In this document: one piece after another, positions 6,592 through 14,177 of the stretch
How positions within the stretch are numbered: the stretch's first letter is position 1
Layout: every line of letters starts with the position of its first letter
NCBI GenBank assembly: GCA_029850535.1
Contig: JARCRU010000077.1
Span: 1 to 43,335, forward strand
Source: Actinomycetota bacterium
GTDB lineage: Bacteria; Actinomycetota; Acidimicrobiia; Acidimicrobiales; RAAP-2
DNA: 43,335 nt
Direction: 5' to 3'
Program-made: the position numbers and the translations under genes
The notes under the pieces: generated by a model
The model's input: the letters and a program-made list of their open reading frames with translations, nothing else
What the model was told of the DNA's origin: nothing
Databases searched by the model: none

Positions 6592-8766
6592 ATGGTGACT
6601 ACTCTCGAAACCAGGAAGTCGGACCACTTGCACGTCACGGTGTTGAGTGATCGTTGCGCCGGATGCCAGGAGTGCGTCATCCGATGCCCGGTCAGCGCGC
6701 TGAGCATGGACCACGCGAATTGGACCGTTCTCGCCGATGATGACGCGTGCGTCGGATGTCGCCAGTGCGAGCGCACGTGTCCCTTCGCCGCCATCAACGT
6801 CGAGGGCGCGATGGTCCTCACCGATCGCCTCGATCCGCCCCTGGCGCATCCCGTCACCCTGCGCGGTGACCTCAGTGAGACCCGCGCGGGCTACTCATCG
6901 TGGAGCGAGGTTCTCCACGAGGCCGGTCGTTGCCTCGAGTGTCCCGACCCGACCTGCGTGAGGGGATGCCCCGCCCATAACGACATACCTGGCTTCATCG
7001 CGGCACTCGCGCGTCACGACCTGGGTGACGCCCACGAGATTCTTTCTCGCACCAGTGTTCTTCCCGACGTCTGCTCGCGGGTGTGCAATCAGTCGGCGCA
7101 GTGCGAGGGCGCCTGCACGTGGTCGTTGGCGGGGTCGGCGCCGGTGGCCATTGGTCGACTCGAGCGATTCGTGGCCGATCAGATGCTGACCCCGGCGCCG
7201 GTGGTGAACCCCTCGGGAGCCGCACGCGAACTGCGCGTGGCGATCGTGGGGGCGGGGCCCGCCGCGGTGGGTGCGGCCTGGGACCTCGTCGAAGCCGGAG
7301 CTTCGGTCCGGGTGTTCGAGAAGGACGAGACCGTGGGCGGCCTGTGTTCGTGGGGCATGCCGGAATTCACGTTGCCCACCGCCGTCGCACTGCGCGCCTG
7401 GGAGCAGCTCGAGGCGGCCGGGGTGGAGATTCACTCGAGTCATCCCGTGGACGCCGAGGAGATAGAGGTGCTCTTGCGCGATCACGATGCGGTCATCGCC
7501 GCCCACGGCGCGGGGGTGCCAGTGCGCCTCCCGGTGCCCGGCATGGACCTCGAGGGTGTGGTGGATGCGACGCTCTTCTTGAAGGGGGCCAAGCACGCAC
7601 TCGAGGTCGCGGACAACGCCACACACTTCCTAACATCACTGGGTCTGACTGCGACGCGTCACCAGCGCGTCCTCGTCCTGGGAGCGGGTAACACCGCGAT
7701 GGACGTGGCGCGCATGGCCCGACGTCTCGGGCTCGAAGCGACCTGCGTGGACTGGCTCGACGAGCGGTTCGCGCTGGCGCGGCCCGATGAGTTGGCCGAG
7801 GCGCGTCACGAGGGAGTCGACGTGCTCTTTCAGCGCACCGTGCTCAAGGTCGAGGGTCCCGGTCGGGTCAAGGAGGCGACGTTGGCGCACACCACCCAGT
7901 CCGGTGCGGGTCAGACCCCCAAAGTGATCCCCGGGGTCAGCGACACATTGAGTATCGACTTGGTGGTGATGGCGATGGGGTACCGCAGCGACGCTTCGTT
8001 CTCCTCGGTACTTCCCGGACTGCCGGTGCGCAGGGTCGACCGCGCCATGGCGCCGCGTCAGTGGGTCGCCAGTGGCGTCATGGCCAATCACGCCTCGTCC
8101 TACGCGCATCATTCCCCGGTGGGTTCCCTGGCGCTCGGGCGAGAAGTCGGCCTGAACGCTGCGGCGATGCCGGTCGCACCACGTCTGTGGGTGGTCGGCG
8201 ACGCGTTGACCGGCCCGTCGACGGTGGTGGAGGCGATGGCCCAAGGTCGTCGAGCCGCACGCGCGATACTCGATGCCCAGCCGTCAACCCCCTCGCGAAC
8301 TGGTGGCGCCAACGGCCCCCGACCCGGGCGAGTCCTCGTGTGCTTCGAGAGCGAAGGAGGAACCACCGCCGCCGTGGCGCAGCGAATCGGCACGAAGTTG
8401 CGTGAGAGTGGAGCCGAAGTCGACGTCATGTCGATCGAGAAGGTGGGGGCCATGGACCTCGCGCACGCGGATGCCCTAGTGGTGGGCACGTGGGTGGAGG
8501 GACTAGTCCTCGCCAAAGTACATCCGGCGAAGGCGGCGCGTCTCTGGTTGGAGGGGTTGCCGTGGTTGGGTGGCCGCCCAGTGGGAGTCTTCTGCACCTA
8601 CGGCGTGAACCCGCGGGGCGCTCTCGGCGAGATGCGCACAATCCTGGAGGCCAAGGGAGCACTGGTCCACCTCGAGCGTGCGATGAACCGACGCGACCTC
8701 AAGGACCCCTCGGCCACGTTCGACAGCGAATTCGCTCAGTCGATGCTCCAGCACATTCTTCGCTGA
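6592..8766 (+). CDS. Ferredoxin-GltD-flavodoxin fusion oxidoreductase
   Basis: Three modules in 724 residues. Residues 20-70 form a bacterial 2[4Fe-4S] ferredoxin (CAGCQECVIRCP 22-33; CVGCRQCERTCP 53-64). Residues 100-570 resemble the glutamate synthase small subunit / NfnB / PreT group: cluster cysteines 114, 117, 122 and 126 (RCLECPDPTCVRGCP), FAD motif VAIVGAGPAA from 216, and NAD(P)H motif VLVLGAGNTAMD from 360. Residues 580-724 look like a flavodoxin (RVLVCFESEGGTTAAVA, then VVGTWVEG and VGVFCTYG). FAD, four [4Fe-4S] clusters and FMN could thus move electrons between NAD(P)H and low-potential carriers. No gltB is nearby, so glutamate synthase activity is unlikely. AGGAGGA precedes the start and only six bases separate it from the polyferredoxin gene, so the two probably work as one membrane-linked NAD(P)H:quinone or ferredoxin system. 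Direction of flow is inference. Confidence 0.88.
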   Translation: MVTTLETRKSDHLHVTVLSDRCAGCQECVIRCPVSALSMDHANWTVLADDDACVGCRQCERTCPFAAINVEGAMVLTDRLDPPLAHPVTLRGDLSETRAGYSSWSEVLHEAGRCLECPDPTCVRGCPAHNDIPGFIAALARHDLGDAHEILSRTSVLPDVCSRVCNQSAQCEGACTWSLAGSAPVAIGRLERFVADQMLTPAPVVNPSGAARELRVAIVGAGPAAVGAAWDLVEAGASVRVFEKDETVGGLCSWGMPEFTLPTAVALRAWEQLEAAGVEIHSSHPVDAEEIEVLLRDHDAVIAAHGAGVPVRLPVPGMDLEGVVDATLFLKGAKHALEVADNATHFLTSLGLTATRHQRVLVLGAGNTAMDVARMARRLGLEATCVDWLDERFALARPDELAEARHEGVDVLFQRTVLKVEGPGRVKEATLAHTTQSGAGQTPKVIPGVSDTLSIDLVVMAMGYRSDASFSSVLPGLPVRRVDRAMAPRQWVASGVMANHASSYAHHSPVGSLALGREVGLNAAAMPVAPRLWVVGDALTGPSTVVEAMAQGRRAARAILDAQPSTPSRTGGANGPRPGRVLVCFESEGGTTAAVAQRIGTKLRESGAEVDVMSIEKVGAMDLAHADALVVGTWVEGLVLAKVHPAKAARLWLEGLPWLGGRPVGVFCTYGVNPRGALGEMRTILEAKGALVHLERAMNRRDLKDPSATFDSEFAQSMLQHILR

Positions 8767-8800
8767 CGCGGTCTCTCGCTCGAGAAGACCACGCCTCGTG

Positions 8801-9223
8801 TCAGGAGTTGGTGCTGTGCGGATATTCGATGATCTCGAGGACGTCGCCGTCACGTAGAGACTCGTGCAGGGCTTGTTGGTCACGGGCACGGCCGTCGAGT
8901 TCCTCAACGTCCGCGGACTCGATGCGAACCAGTTGATCGTTGGCGGCCGGTGAGGCACGTATCAACTCGTCGAGTTTGAGCTGCAGGGCCATCTGGTGAC
9001 GACTCTGCGTGTGCTGGATGACGAAGAGCATGATGAGCGTGACCGACGCGGAGACCGACGCGAATCCGATCTGCCAGTTCGGTGGGAAACCGTCGAGGGC
9101 GAAGGCGAGAGCGAAGAGGGACATCGCGGCGAGCGCGACCAGGGCCGCACTCGTGCGCGCGGTGACTTCACCGATCCAGTGCAGCACGCGACTGATACGT
9201 CGTTGCGGGTGGAGCCACTTCAT
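8801..9223 (-). CDS. Low-affinity iron permease family protein (Fet4-like)
   Basis: The 140-residue membrane protein has two hydrophobic helices (about 25-45 and 50-72) and the strongly conserved family stretch FVIQHTQSRHQMALQLKLDEL at 67-87, followed by an acidic tail. This small bacterial family is named after the yeast Fet4 iron transporter, but bacterial members are short and a transport role is not proven. A GGGAGG ribosome site lies just before ATG 9223. It is convergent with the fusion oxidoreductase gene (34 bases between stops) and divergent from the methyltransferase. The LDELIRA motif and the acidic C-terminus suggest a regulatory or soluble-partner tail. Confidence 0.78.
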   Translation of the reverse strand: MKWLHPQRRISRVLHWIGEVTARTSAALVALAAMSLFALAFALDGFPPNWQIGFASVSASVTLIMLFVIQHTQSRHQMALQLKLDELIRASPAANDQLVRIESADVEELDGRARDQQALHESLRDGDVLEIIEYPHSTNS

Positions 9224-9420
9224 CTGCCTCCCTCGTGGTAGTGGTGCGGTCGAACTCGAATGTCGCCGTGAAGAATCAGCGACGAATCAACGCACCGTCG
9301 TGACCTGGTCTCTTCAGCGTAACGTGACGCGACCTACGTGTCGTCCCCAACTTCGTGGAATCATCTGGGAATCACTCGGCGACGCACCGAATTGCGGTGG
9401 CGCCAGGGACGGGGGTTGTT

Positions 9421-9426
9421 TATCCT
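9421..9426 (+). promoter_or_regulatory. Leaderless -10 box, methyltransferase
   Basis: TATCCT ends six bases before ATG 9433, so transcription would start at or next to the start codon. No Shine-Dalgarno sequence precedes this ATG, in keeping with a leaderless mRNA. Confidence 0.55.
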
Positions 9427-9432
9427 GTCCCC

Positions 9433-10236
9433 ATGACGAACGAGCGATACACCCACGGCCACCACGAGTCGGTGCTACGCAGCCACCTGTGGCGCACCGC
9501 CGAGAACTCCGCGGGTTTCCTCCTGGCGGAGCTGCGCGAGGACGCCACCGTGCTCGACGTCGGTTGTGGACCCGGCAACATCACCGCCGACCTCGCCGCT
9601 CGGGTGCCGCGCGGCACGGTGACGGGAATCGACCGATCGGCGGACGTCGTGGCGCGCGCGGCGCGTGACTACCCGGGCGACGAGCATCGCAACCTCGACT
9701 TTCGTGTGGGTGACGTCTTCGCGCTGCCCTTCGAGGACGCGAGCTTCGACGTGGTCTACGTGCACCAGGTCCTCCAGCACCTGAGTGATCCGGTCGGCGC
9801 GCTCACCGAGATGCGCCGCGTGTTGAAAACCGGCGCCGTCCTGGCGGCTCGTGACGCCGACTACGGCGGTTTCATCTGGGCCCCGGACGACCCCGTACTC
9901 GAACGCTGGAGGGACCTCTATCACCGCGTCACTCGGGCCAATGGCGCTGACGCGGACGGCGGTCGTCACCTCAAGTCGTGGGTGCGGGCCGCGGGTTTCG
10001 AGCAGTTGCGAGTGACGACGTCGAATTGGACGTACGAATCCGAGGACGAGCGCGCGTGGTGGGGAGGACTCTGGGCGGATCGCGTGGTGCACAGTGATTT
10101 CGCTCAGCAAGCCCTCGAGTATTCCCTCGCGACGAGTGTGGAGCTCGAGGAGATGTCGCGGGCATTTGTGCGTTGGGCCGCAGAGCCCGACGCCCTGTTC
10201 GTGGTACCGAGTTTCGAGGTTGTGGCGCGCCGTTAA
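9433..10236 (+). CDS. Class I SAM-dependent methyltransferase (UbiE/Methyltransf_11 type)
   Basis: This cytoplasmic protein of 267 residues has the S-adenosylmethionine fold. Motif I is VLDVGCGPGNITADLA (about 41-56), the acidic residue of motif II is in GIDRSADVV, then come VGDVFALPFEDASFDVVYVHQVLQHL and MRRVLKTGAVLAARDADYG. The C-terminal third is a lid with many aromatic residues (WAPDDP, ESEDERAWWGGLWADR), typical of small-molecule methyltransferases; the substrate cannot be read. I chose ATG 9433 rather than the upstream in-frame codons because the extra 26 residues are unlike the family and a leaderless promoter abuts 9433. It converges with the rpf gene, 11 bases apart. Confidence 0.88.
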   Translation: MTNERYTHGHHESVLRSHLWRTAENSAGFLLAELREDATVLDVGCGPGNITADLAARVPRGTVTGIDRSADVVARAARDYPGDEHRNLDFRVGDVFALPFEDASFDVVYVHQVLQHLSDPVGALTEMRRVLKTGAVLAARDADYGGFIWAPDDPVLERWRDLYHRVTRANGADADGGRHLKSWVRAAGFEQLRVTTSNWTYESEDERAWWGGLWADRVVHSDFAQQALEYSLATSVELEEMSRAFVRWAAEPDALFVVPSFEVVARR

Positions 10237-10247
10237 GGTGCGGGGCC

Positions 10248-10706
10248 TTACCAGCCCAGCGGAGAACAGCCGTACTGGTCGGGGATCCACGTCTGGGTGA
10301 TCCGCATGCCGATGAGCACCTGTTGCACGGGGGTGGCGTCGCCCGCCAAGGGACCGAAACGGGTGCCCCCGAAACGCTGCCAATTGACGTTGGAGAATCC
10401 GATGCCCGAATAGATGGGGCCTTCCATGCTCCAACGACCGTTGACTTCGCAGATCGCCACGCGTTGCCACTTGGCCACGAGTTCTTGAAGAGTGAGATGA
10501 AAGCGCGAGGCGACGACGGCGAGTTTGGATTCGGCGTCGAACTCGAGCAGTTGTCGGTGGTGCACGAGCGCCTCTTGGGCCAGGACTCGTGGACTCGGCA
10601 CGGGTGGACGCGGTGTCTTGTGTCGCACCGTTACCGCACTCACCGGCGTGGCCGGAGCGGTGACGCTGAAGAGCGCTACCGCTAGGGTCAGCAGAATACG
10701 TCGCAT
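10248..10706 (-). CDS. rpf: Secreted resuscitation-promoting factor-like transglycosylase
   Basis: A 152-residue exported protein with a signal peptide (1-24, ending PVSA) and a C-terminal Rpf domain (about 78-152). The domain carries the catalytic glutamate Glu87 in AICEVNGRW and the substrate-groove segment YSGIGFSNVNWQRFGG. Cys86 and Cys147 are placed for the conserved disulfide. Rpf proteins cut peptidoglycan and wake dormant actinobacterial cells. The linker (25-77) is short, with no LysM, G5 or other wall-binding module, so this is a minimal form. A GGAGAACAAC site precedes ATG 10706. The upstream leader can fold into a long structure, described separately. Confidence 0.85.
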   Translation of the reverse strand: MRRILLTLAVALFSVTAPATPVSAVTVRHKTPRPPVPSPRVLAQEALVHHRQLLEFDAESKLAVVASRFHLTLQELVAKWQRVAICEVNGRWSMEGPIYSGIGFSNVNWQRFGGTRFGPLAGDATPVQQVLIGMRITQTWIPDQYGCSPLGW

Positions 10707-11268
10707 GTTGTTCTCCTATCCGACACCGCGCTGGGCTACGCGAGTCGTCCCGGAGGAAGCACGTGCGTAACGAAGCGCGGTTCGTTTTTGGTCACCCATC
10801 AAGGGTCGTCGGGTCGTTCGCAGTGCGTAAAAGCGCACGAACAACGAAGCAGTAGTTTCTGCGTGACCATTCTACGACCTGAGCGTGAAATATCGGTACA
10901 CTCATGGCGTGGATTGTGCACCATAAGTGTCTTGTGATCTGCTCTTTTGACGGCACAAATTTTTTTATGCATCTCTGGTGTCTCTGGCAGTGATAAGGAC
11001 CTCGATCACGGGGATAAACCCCCAGATGGGGCCCTGATTCTGCATGATTATGCAGGCGACACGCGAGAAAAGTCAGTTGTGGACCGTTCGTGGGTGGATG
11101 TCGCGCCCACATCGCTGGATGCCACACTGGCACGCTGCACGCGAGGCTCTGAACTCGCGTGCAAGTGCATCGCGCGAGGGTGCGTTACGCCCACCAACGT
11201 CAGAACGATTCATGTCGTGCGACTCTCAGTGACGACGACTACCTCTGATCGCCATCGTCGGCGAACGC
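10707..11268. other. Gene-free region between rpf and padR
   Basis: Short open frames occur on both strands but none has a ribosome site with a credible protein. The region has lower GC and several small hairpins, among them a perfect CTGCAT-gatt-ATGCAG at 11040-11055 and the rpf leader structure at 10789-10869. A TAGAAT hexamer at 10874-10869 on the minus strand could be a -10 box for rpf. I see no tRNA, repeat array or transposon end. Confidence 0.4.
10789..10869 (-). other. Predicted structured leader upstream of rpf
   Basis: On the rpf strand TGGTCAC (10869-10863) can pair with GTGACCA (10795-10789). Inside this closing stem sits a hairpin in which GTTCG-TGCG (10842-10834) pairs with CGCA-bulge-CGAAC (10827-10816) around a six-base loop. 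That makes a two-level fold roughly 85-160 bases ahead of the rpf start. Actinobacterial rpf genes are often under the c-di-AMP riboswitch, but the conserved blocks of that class are not recognisable here, so this is either another element or chance folding. Confidence 0.35.
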
Positions 11269-11799
11269 TCAAGGAACGATGTTCGCCAGCTCGTCGAGCC
11301 ACGTGGCCACGGCCGCTTCGAAGAGTCGTCCGAATCGCACGGTGGCGATCTCGAAGGGGTCGCTTTGAGCGTCGACCAAGTCAGCTTCGAGCTGCTCGTA
11401 GAACTCACGCTTAGCCCGATGGCGAGATTCGAAATCGTCGAGGAGATCACGCAGTCTCTCGGGGGGCAGACCACTCGCGAATCGAATGGTCAAGAGCATG
11501 GGGAATCGGATGACCTCGCCGGCGGGTCCAGCGTCGAGCCACTCGTGGAACGCGGCGCGTCCTGATTCGGTGAGGGAAAACTCGCGACTCGATCGCGGGC
11601 CGAGTGGGCCCGCGTGAACGAAGCCGCGTCGTTCGAGGTTCTGCAGTTCACGGTAGACCTGGCTGCGCGTGAGGGTCCAGTAGTCGCCAATGAGGACATC
11701 GGCTGAACTCGAGAGACCATTACCGTTGATCGGACCGATTTGCGAGAGTAGTCCGAGCATTGCCGCGGCGGTCGTGTTCAGTGGTCCTTGACTATCCAC
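11269..11799 (-). CDS. PadR-family transcriptional regulator
   Basis: A 176-residue cytoplasmic DNA-binding protein. The N-terminal winged helix (about 14-90) has the family pattern MLGLLSQIGPINGNGL ... LTRSQVYRELQNLERRGFV ... FSLTESGRAAFHEWL, and a helical C-terminal dimerisation domain follows (ERLRDLLDDFESRHRAKREFYEQLEADL). Divergent from an ABC-2 exporter operon, it is the likely local repressor that releases on binding a drug-like ligand, as in LmrR/PadR systems. I start it at GTG 11799 because a leaderless TACACT box is exactly placed there; the frame stays open upstream but that part reads antisense into the ABC gene. The promoter overlap with the exporter suggests strict mutual control. 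Confidence 0.85.
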   Translation of the reverse strand: MDSQGPLNTTAAAMLGLLSQIGPINGNGLSSSADVLIGDYWTLTRSQVYRELQNLERRGFVHAGPLGPRSSREFSLTESGRAAFHEWLDAGPAGEVIRFPMLLTIRFASGLPPERLRDLLDDFESRHRAKREFYEQLEADLVDAQSDPFEIATVRFGRLFEAAVATWLDELANIVP

Positions 11800-11816
11800 A
11801 GTGGACAGTGTACTTT
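11798..11816. promoter_or_regulatory. Overlapping divergent leaderless promoters, padR / ABC exporter
   Basis: The exporter -10 is TACTTT (11811-11816), seven bases before ATG 11824. The padR -10 on the other strand is TACACT (11812-11807), seven bases before GTG 11799. They share bases 11811-11812. The hexamer ACAGTG is repeated at 11798-11803 and 11805-11810, across the padR start and -10, and is a candidate PadR operator. Polymerase cannot open both promoters at once. Confidence 0.6.
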
Positions 11817-11823
11817 CGGGGTC

Positions 11824-12762
11824 ATGGATGCCCGAGAGTCCCCGGTGGCGATTTCGGTCCGGGGTCTCACGAAGAGTTACGCACATAACGCGGCGTTGCG
11901 GGGGGTGAACCTGGAGATTCGCCGAGGTGAGATCTTCGCGCTCCTCGGACCTAACGGAGCGGGCAAGACCACTTTCGTTGAGATTCTCGAAGGTTTTCGT
12001 CGCCGCGACGGTGGCGAGGTTCTGGTTCTGGGCATCGACCCGGACCATCAGCCGATGTCGTTGAAGACCCGCGTCGGCATCGTCCTGCAGTCCAGCGGCG
12101 TGGACCGGTACTTGAATGTCGCCGAGACCATTGCCATGTACTCGAGCTACTACCCGCATCCGCGGGCCGTCGACGAGATTTTGCGTCTGGTCGGCCTCGA
12201 GGCCAAGCGCGATGAGCGCGTTCTGCGCCTCTCGGGCGGCCAGCAGCGACGCCTCGACGTCGCGATCGCCCTAGCGGGAAATCCGGACCTTCTCTTTCTC
12301 GACGAACCGACCACGGGCTTCGACCCCAGCGCACGTCGCGAGGTATGGGAGGTCATCAAGAATCTGCGCACGCTCGGCAAGACGGTGGTTCTGACCACGC
12401 ATTTCATGGACGAGGCGCAGTACCTGGCTGACCGACTCGCGGTCATCGCCAATGGGCAAATCGTCGCCGAAGGCAATCCCGAGACGCTGGCGGGGCGCGA
12501 TCGAATGTTGGCCACGGTGCACTTCTCGCTGCCCCCCGGCGTCGTTCCGCCCGCGCCGTTCGACTTGCACGCGAAGGCGAACAACGTGTTCGAAATTCGT
12601 GCTCAGAACGTCACCCAGGATCTCTTCGACCTGACCTCGTGGGCCCTCGGGGCCGGTGTCAGTTTGGAGGATCTACGCGTCGAGCGACCGACCCTCGAAG
12701 ACGTCTACCTCGAATTGACCGCCGAGGTCGCGGAATCACGATCCGGCGAGGCGGCGCTATGA
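11824..12762 (+). CDS. ABC-2 type exporter, ATP-binding subunit (DrrA-like)
   Basis: A 312-residue ATPase. Walker A is GPNGAGKTT at 42-50, the signature is LSGGQQRRLD, Walker B is LLFLDEPTTGFDP, and the switch histidine is in VVLTTHFMDEAQ. The extra C-terminal domain (about 225-312) is typical of DrrA/CcmA-like drug or lipid exporters. It would power the permease encoded next, whose ATG overlaps this gene's TGA (ATGA). The start is ATG 11824, next to a leaderless promoter, not the in-phase codon at 11788, which would include promoter sequence. Control by the divergent PadR regulator is likely. Confidence 0.9.
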   Translation: MDARESPVAISVRGLTKSYAHNAALRGVNLEIRRGEIFALLGPNGAGKTTFVEILEGFRRRDGGEVLVLGIDPDHQPMSLKTRVGIVLQSSGVDRYLNVAETIAMYSSYYPHPRAVDEILRLVGLEAKRDERVLRLSGGQQRRLDVAIALAGNPDLLFLDEPTTGFDPSARREVWEVIKNLRTLGKTVVLTTHFMDEAQYLADRLAVIANGQIVAEGNPETLAGRDRMLATVHFSLPPGVVPPAPFDLHAKANNVFEIRAQNVTQDLFDLTSWALGAGVSLEDLRVERPTLEDVYLELTAEVAESRSGEAAL

Positions 12763-13529
12763 ACTCGGCCATGATGTTGCAGAATCAGGTGAAGTACGTC
12801 AACAAGACCTTCTGGCGAAACCCGGCGTCAGCGTTTTTCACCTTCGCGTTCCCGCTGATGTTCCTGGTGATCTTCACGTCCCTGCTCGGTCACCACTCGA
12901 TCAGCGTGTCGCGCACTCGTTCGATCGACCTGTCGACCTACTACGTGGCTTCGATGGCGGCGTACGCGGTGATTTCGGCGTGTTACAACAACATCGCGGT
13001 GGGGCTCGCGATCCAGCGTGACTCGGGAGTCCTCAAGCGCACGCGCGGCACGCCGATACCGGGGGGCATCTACATTCTGGGACGTCTCGTGCACGCGATG
13101 TTCGTCTCGGTGATCCTGGTGGTCATCACGGCGGGGTACGGCGCGCTCTTCTACCACGCGTCGTTGCCGACTGGTTGGTCGCTCGTGAAGTTTGCGGTGA
13201 TGTTGATCGTCGGTGCCCTGACGTTTTGCGCATTGGGATTCGCGGTCACGTGCGTCATCCCCAACGCCGATGCGGCGCCCGCCATCGTGAACGCCACCAT
13301 CTTGCCCCTGTTGTTCTTGTCGGGTATCTTCATCGCCCTGAGTTCCAACGCTCCCACGTGGATGGTGTGGGTGGCTCGGATCTTCCCCATTCGCCATTTC
13401 GCCCTCGGTATGCAGGCTGGATTCGTCGGCACGACGTTCAATTGGATGGACGTGGTCGTCGTCGCGGCGTGGGGAGTGGGTGCGTTCTTGGTTTCGTATC
13501 GCTTCTTCACGTGGGAACCTCGCCGCTAG
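12759..13529 (+). CDS. ABC-2 type exporter, permease subunit
   Basis: The 256-residue membrane protein has about six helices (near 22-40, 60-80, 105-130, 140-165, 170-190, 225-248) and the ABC2_membrane family layout, including the coupling-helix region IQRDSGVLKRTRGTPI and the PIRHFALGMQAGF stretch before the last helix. It pairs with the ATPase encoded upstream; overlap of four bases (ATGA) shows translational coupling. The substrate is probably a drug, antibiotic or lipid, judged from the PadR partner only. It is the last gene of the operon; the next gene is convergent. Confidence 0.9.
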   Translation: MNSAMMLQNQVKYVNKTFWRNPASAFFTFAFPLMFLVIFTSLLGHHSISVSRTRSIDLSTYYVASMAAYAVISACYNNIAVGLAIQRDSGVLKRTRGTPIPGGIYILGRLVHAMFVSVILVVITAGYGALFYHASLPTGWSLVKFAVMLIVGALTFCALGFAVTCVIPNADAAPAIVNATILPLLFLSGIFIALSSNAPTWMVWVARIFPIRHFALGMQAGFVGTTFNWMDVVVVAAWGVGAFLVSYRFFTWEPRR

Positions 13530-13584
13530 GCAACAGCGAGGGTAGGCCCGCGACGCGTGAAGGGAGTCGGCGCGGTGCGTTTGC

Positions 13585-14118
13585 TCAGGCGCCCGTCGTG
13601 CCCGGGCTCAGCAGTTGTGTCGTGGTGCTCGCGATCTGCGTGCACACCGAGATGGGGAGCGTCAGGTACCTCGGGCGAACGAAGGGGGCGAGCGTCACTA
13701 TGATGCCACCGGCGTTGCGGGGTCGACAGGTACTCGCGGGGTAATTGCCCGACTCACTGACGCCGAAGGCCGCACTCAGGGCGTGCGCGCGAGTCAAGAT
13801 GTGGTGCGCGGGCATCTCACCCCTCGAGAGGTTGCGCGCGGCCGGACCCACACTGAGACGACTGTGGATTGCGCCGCCGACGACGGGTTGGACCATCGGG
13901 GTGCCCCACAGGGCGCAGGCGGGTCCGGTGGTGGTGAGGACGAGGGGATAGAAGATCGTGCCGGCGGCCCCCTGCGCGACACCGACGTGCAGGTGAATGT
14001 TCACGTCGGTGCAGTTCTTCACCACGGCGCTGGCCGCTGGGGAACCCGGTGCGCAGGCACCGAACGCCAGAGTGCTGGCGAGCAGACCCGCGCTAGTGAA
14101 GAACCGTAGTGACGTCAT
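13585..14118 (-). CDS. DUF4232-like exported protein, possible lipoprotein
   Basis: The 177-residue product begins with a signal sequence (MTSLRFFTSAGLLASTLAFG) followed directly by Ala-Cys; the lipobox (Phe-Gly-Ala-Cys) is imperfect, so lipid attachment is uncertain. The mature part resembles DUF4232: a cysteine early in the first strand, then FYPLVLTTTGPACALWGTPMVQPV and a final ... VCTQIAS. DUF4232 domains are small extracellular beta proteins of actinobacteria with unknown role. I start at ATG 14118 because a GAAAGG site precedes it; ATG 14145 is in phase but adds only nine residues. It lies convergent to the exporter operon and is not obviously linked to a neighbour. Confidence 0.65.
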   Translation of the reverse strand: MTSLRFFTSAGLLASTLAFGACAPGSPAASAVVKNCTDVNIHLHVGVAQGAAGTIFYPLVLTTTGPACALWGTPMVQPVVGGAIHSRLSVGPAARNLSRGEMPAHHILTRAHALSAAFGVSESGNYPASTCRPRNAGGIIVTLAPFVRPRYLTLPISVCTQIASTTTQLLSPGTTGA

Positions 14119-14177
14119 GGCAACCTTTCGTCGAAGAGCTACCAAGTCTTTGTCACCCGGGGCGTGGAATTACCGAA

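Noticed and set aside
9475..10470. Minus-strand open frame of 331 codons across the methyltransferase and rpf
   Set aside because: It runs through two well-supported genes and has an Arg/His/Gly-rich composition typical of an antisense frame.
10707..10874. c-di-AMP (ydaO) riboswitch ahead of rpf
   Set aside because: The expected conserved blocks of that class are absent on the rpf strand; only general hairpins are seen.
10792..11133. Possible 113-residue gene upstream of rpf on the minus strand
   Set aside because: It has no ribosome site, Cys/His/Arg-rich composition and no recognisable fold, and it covers the likely rpf promoter and leader.
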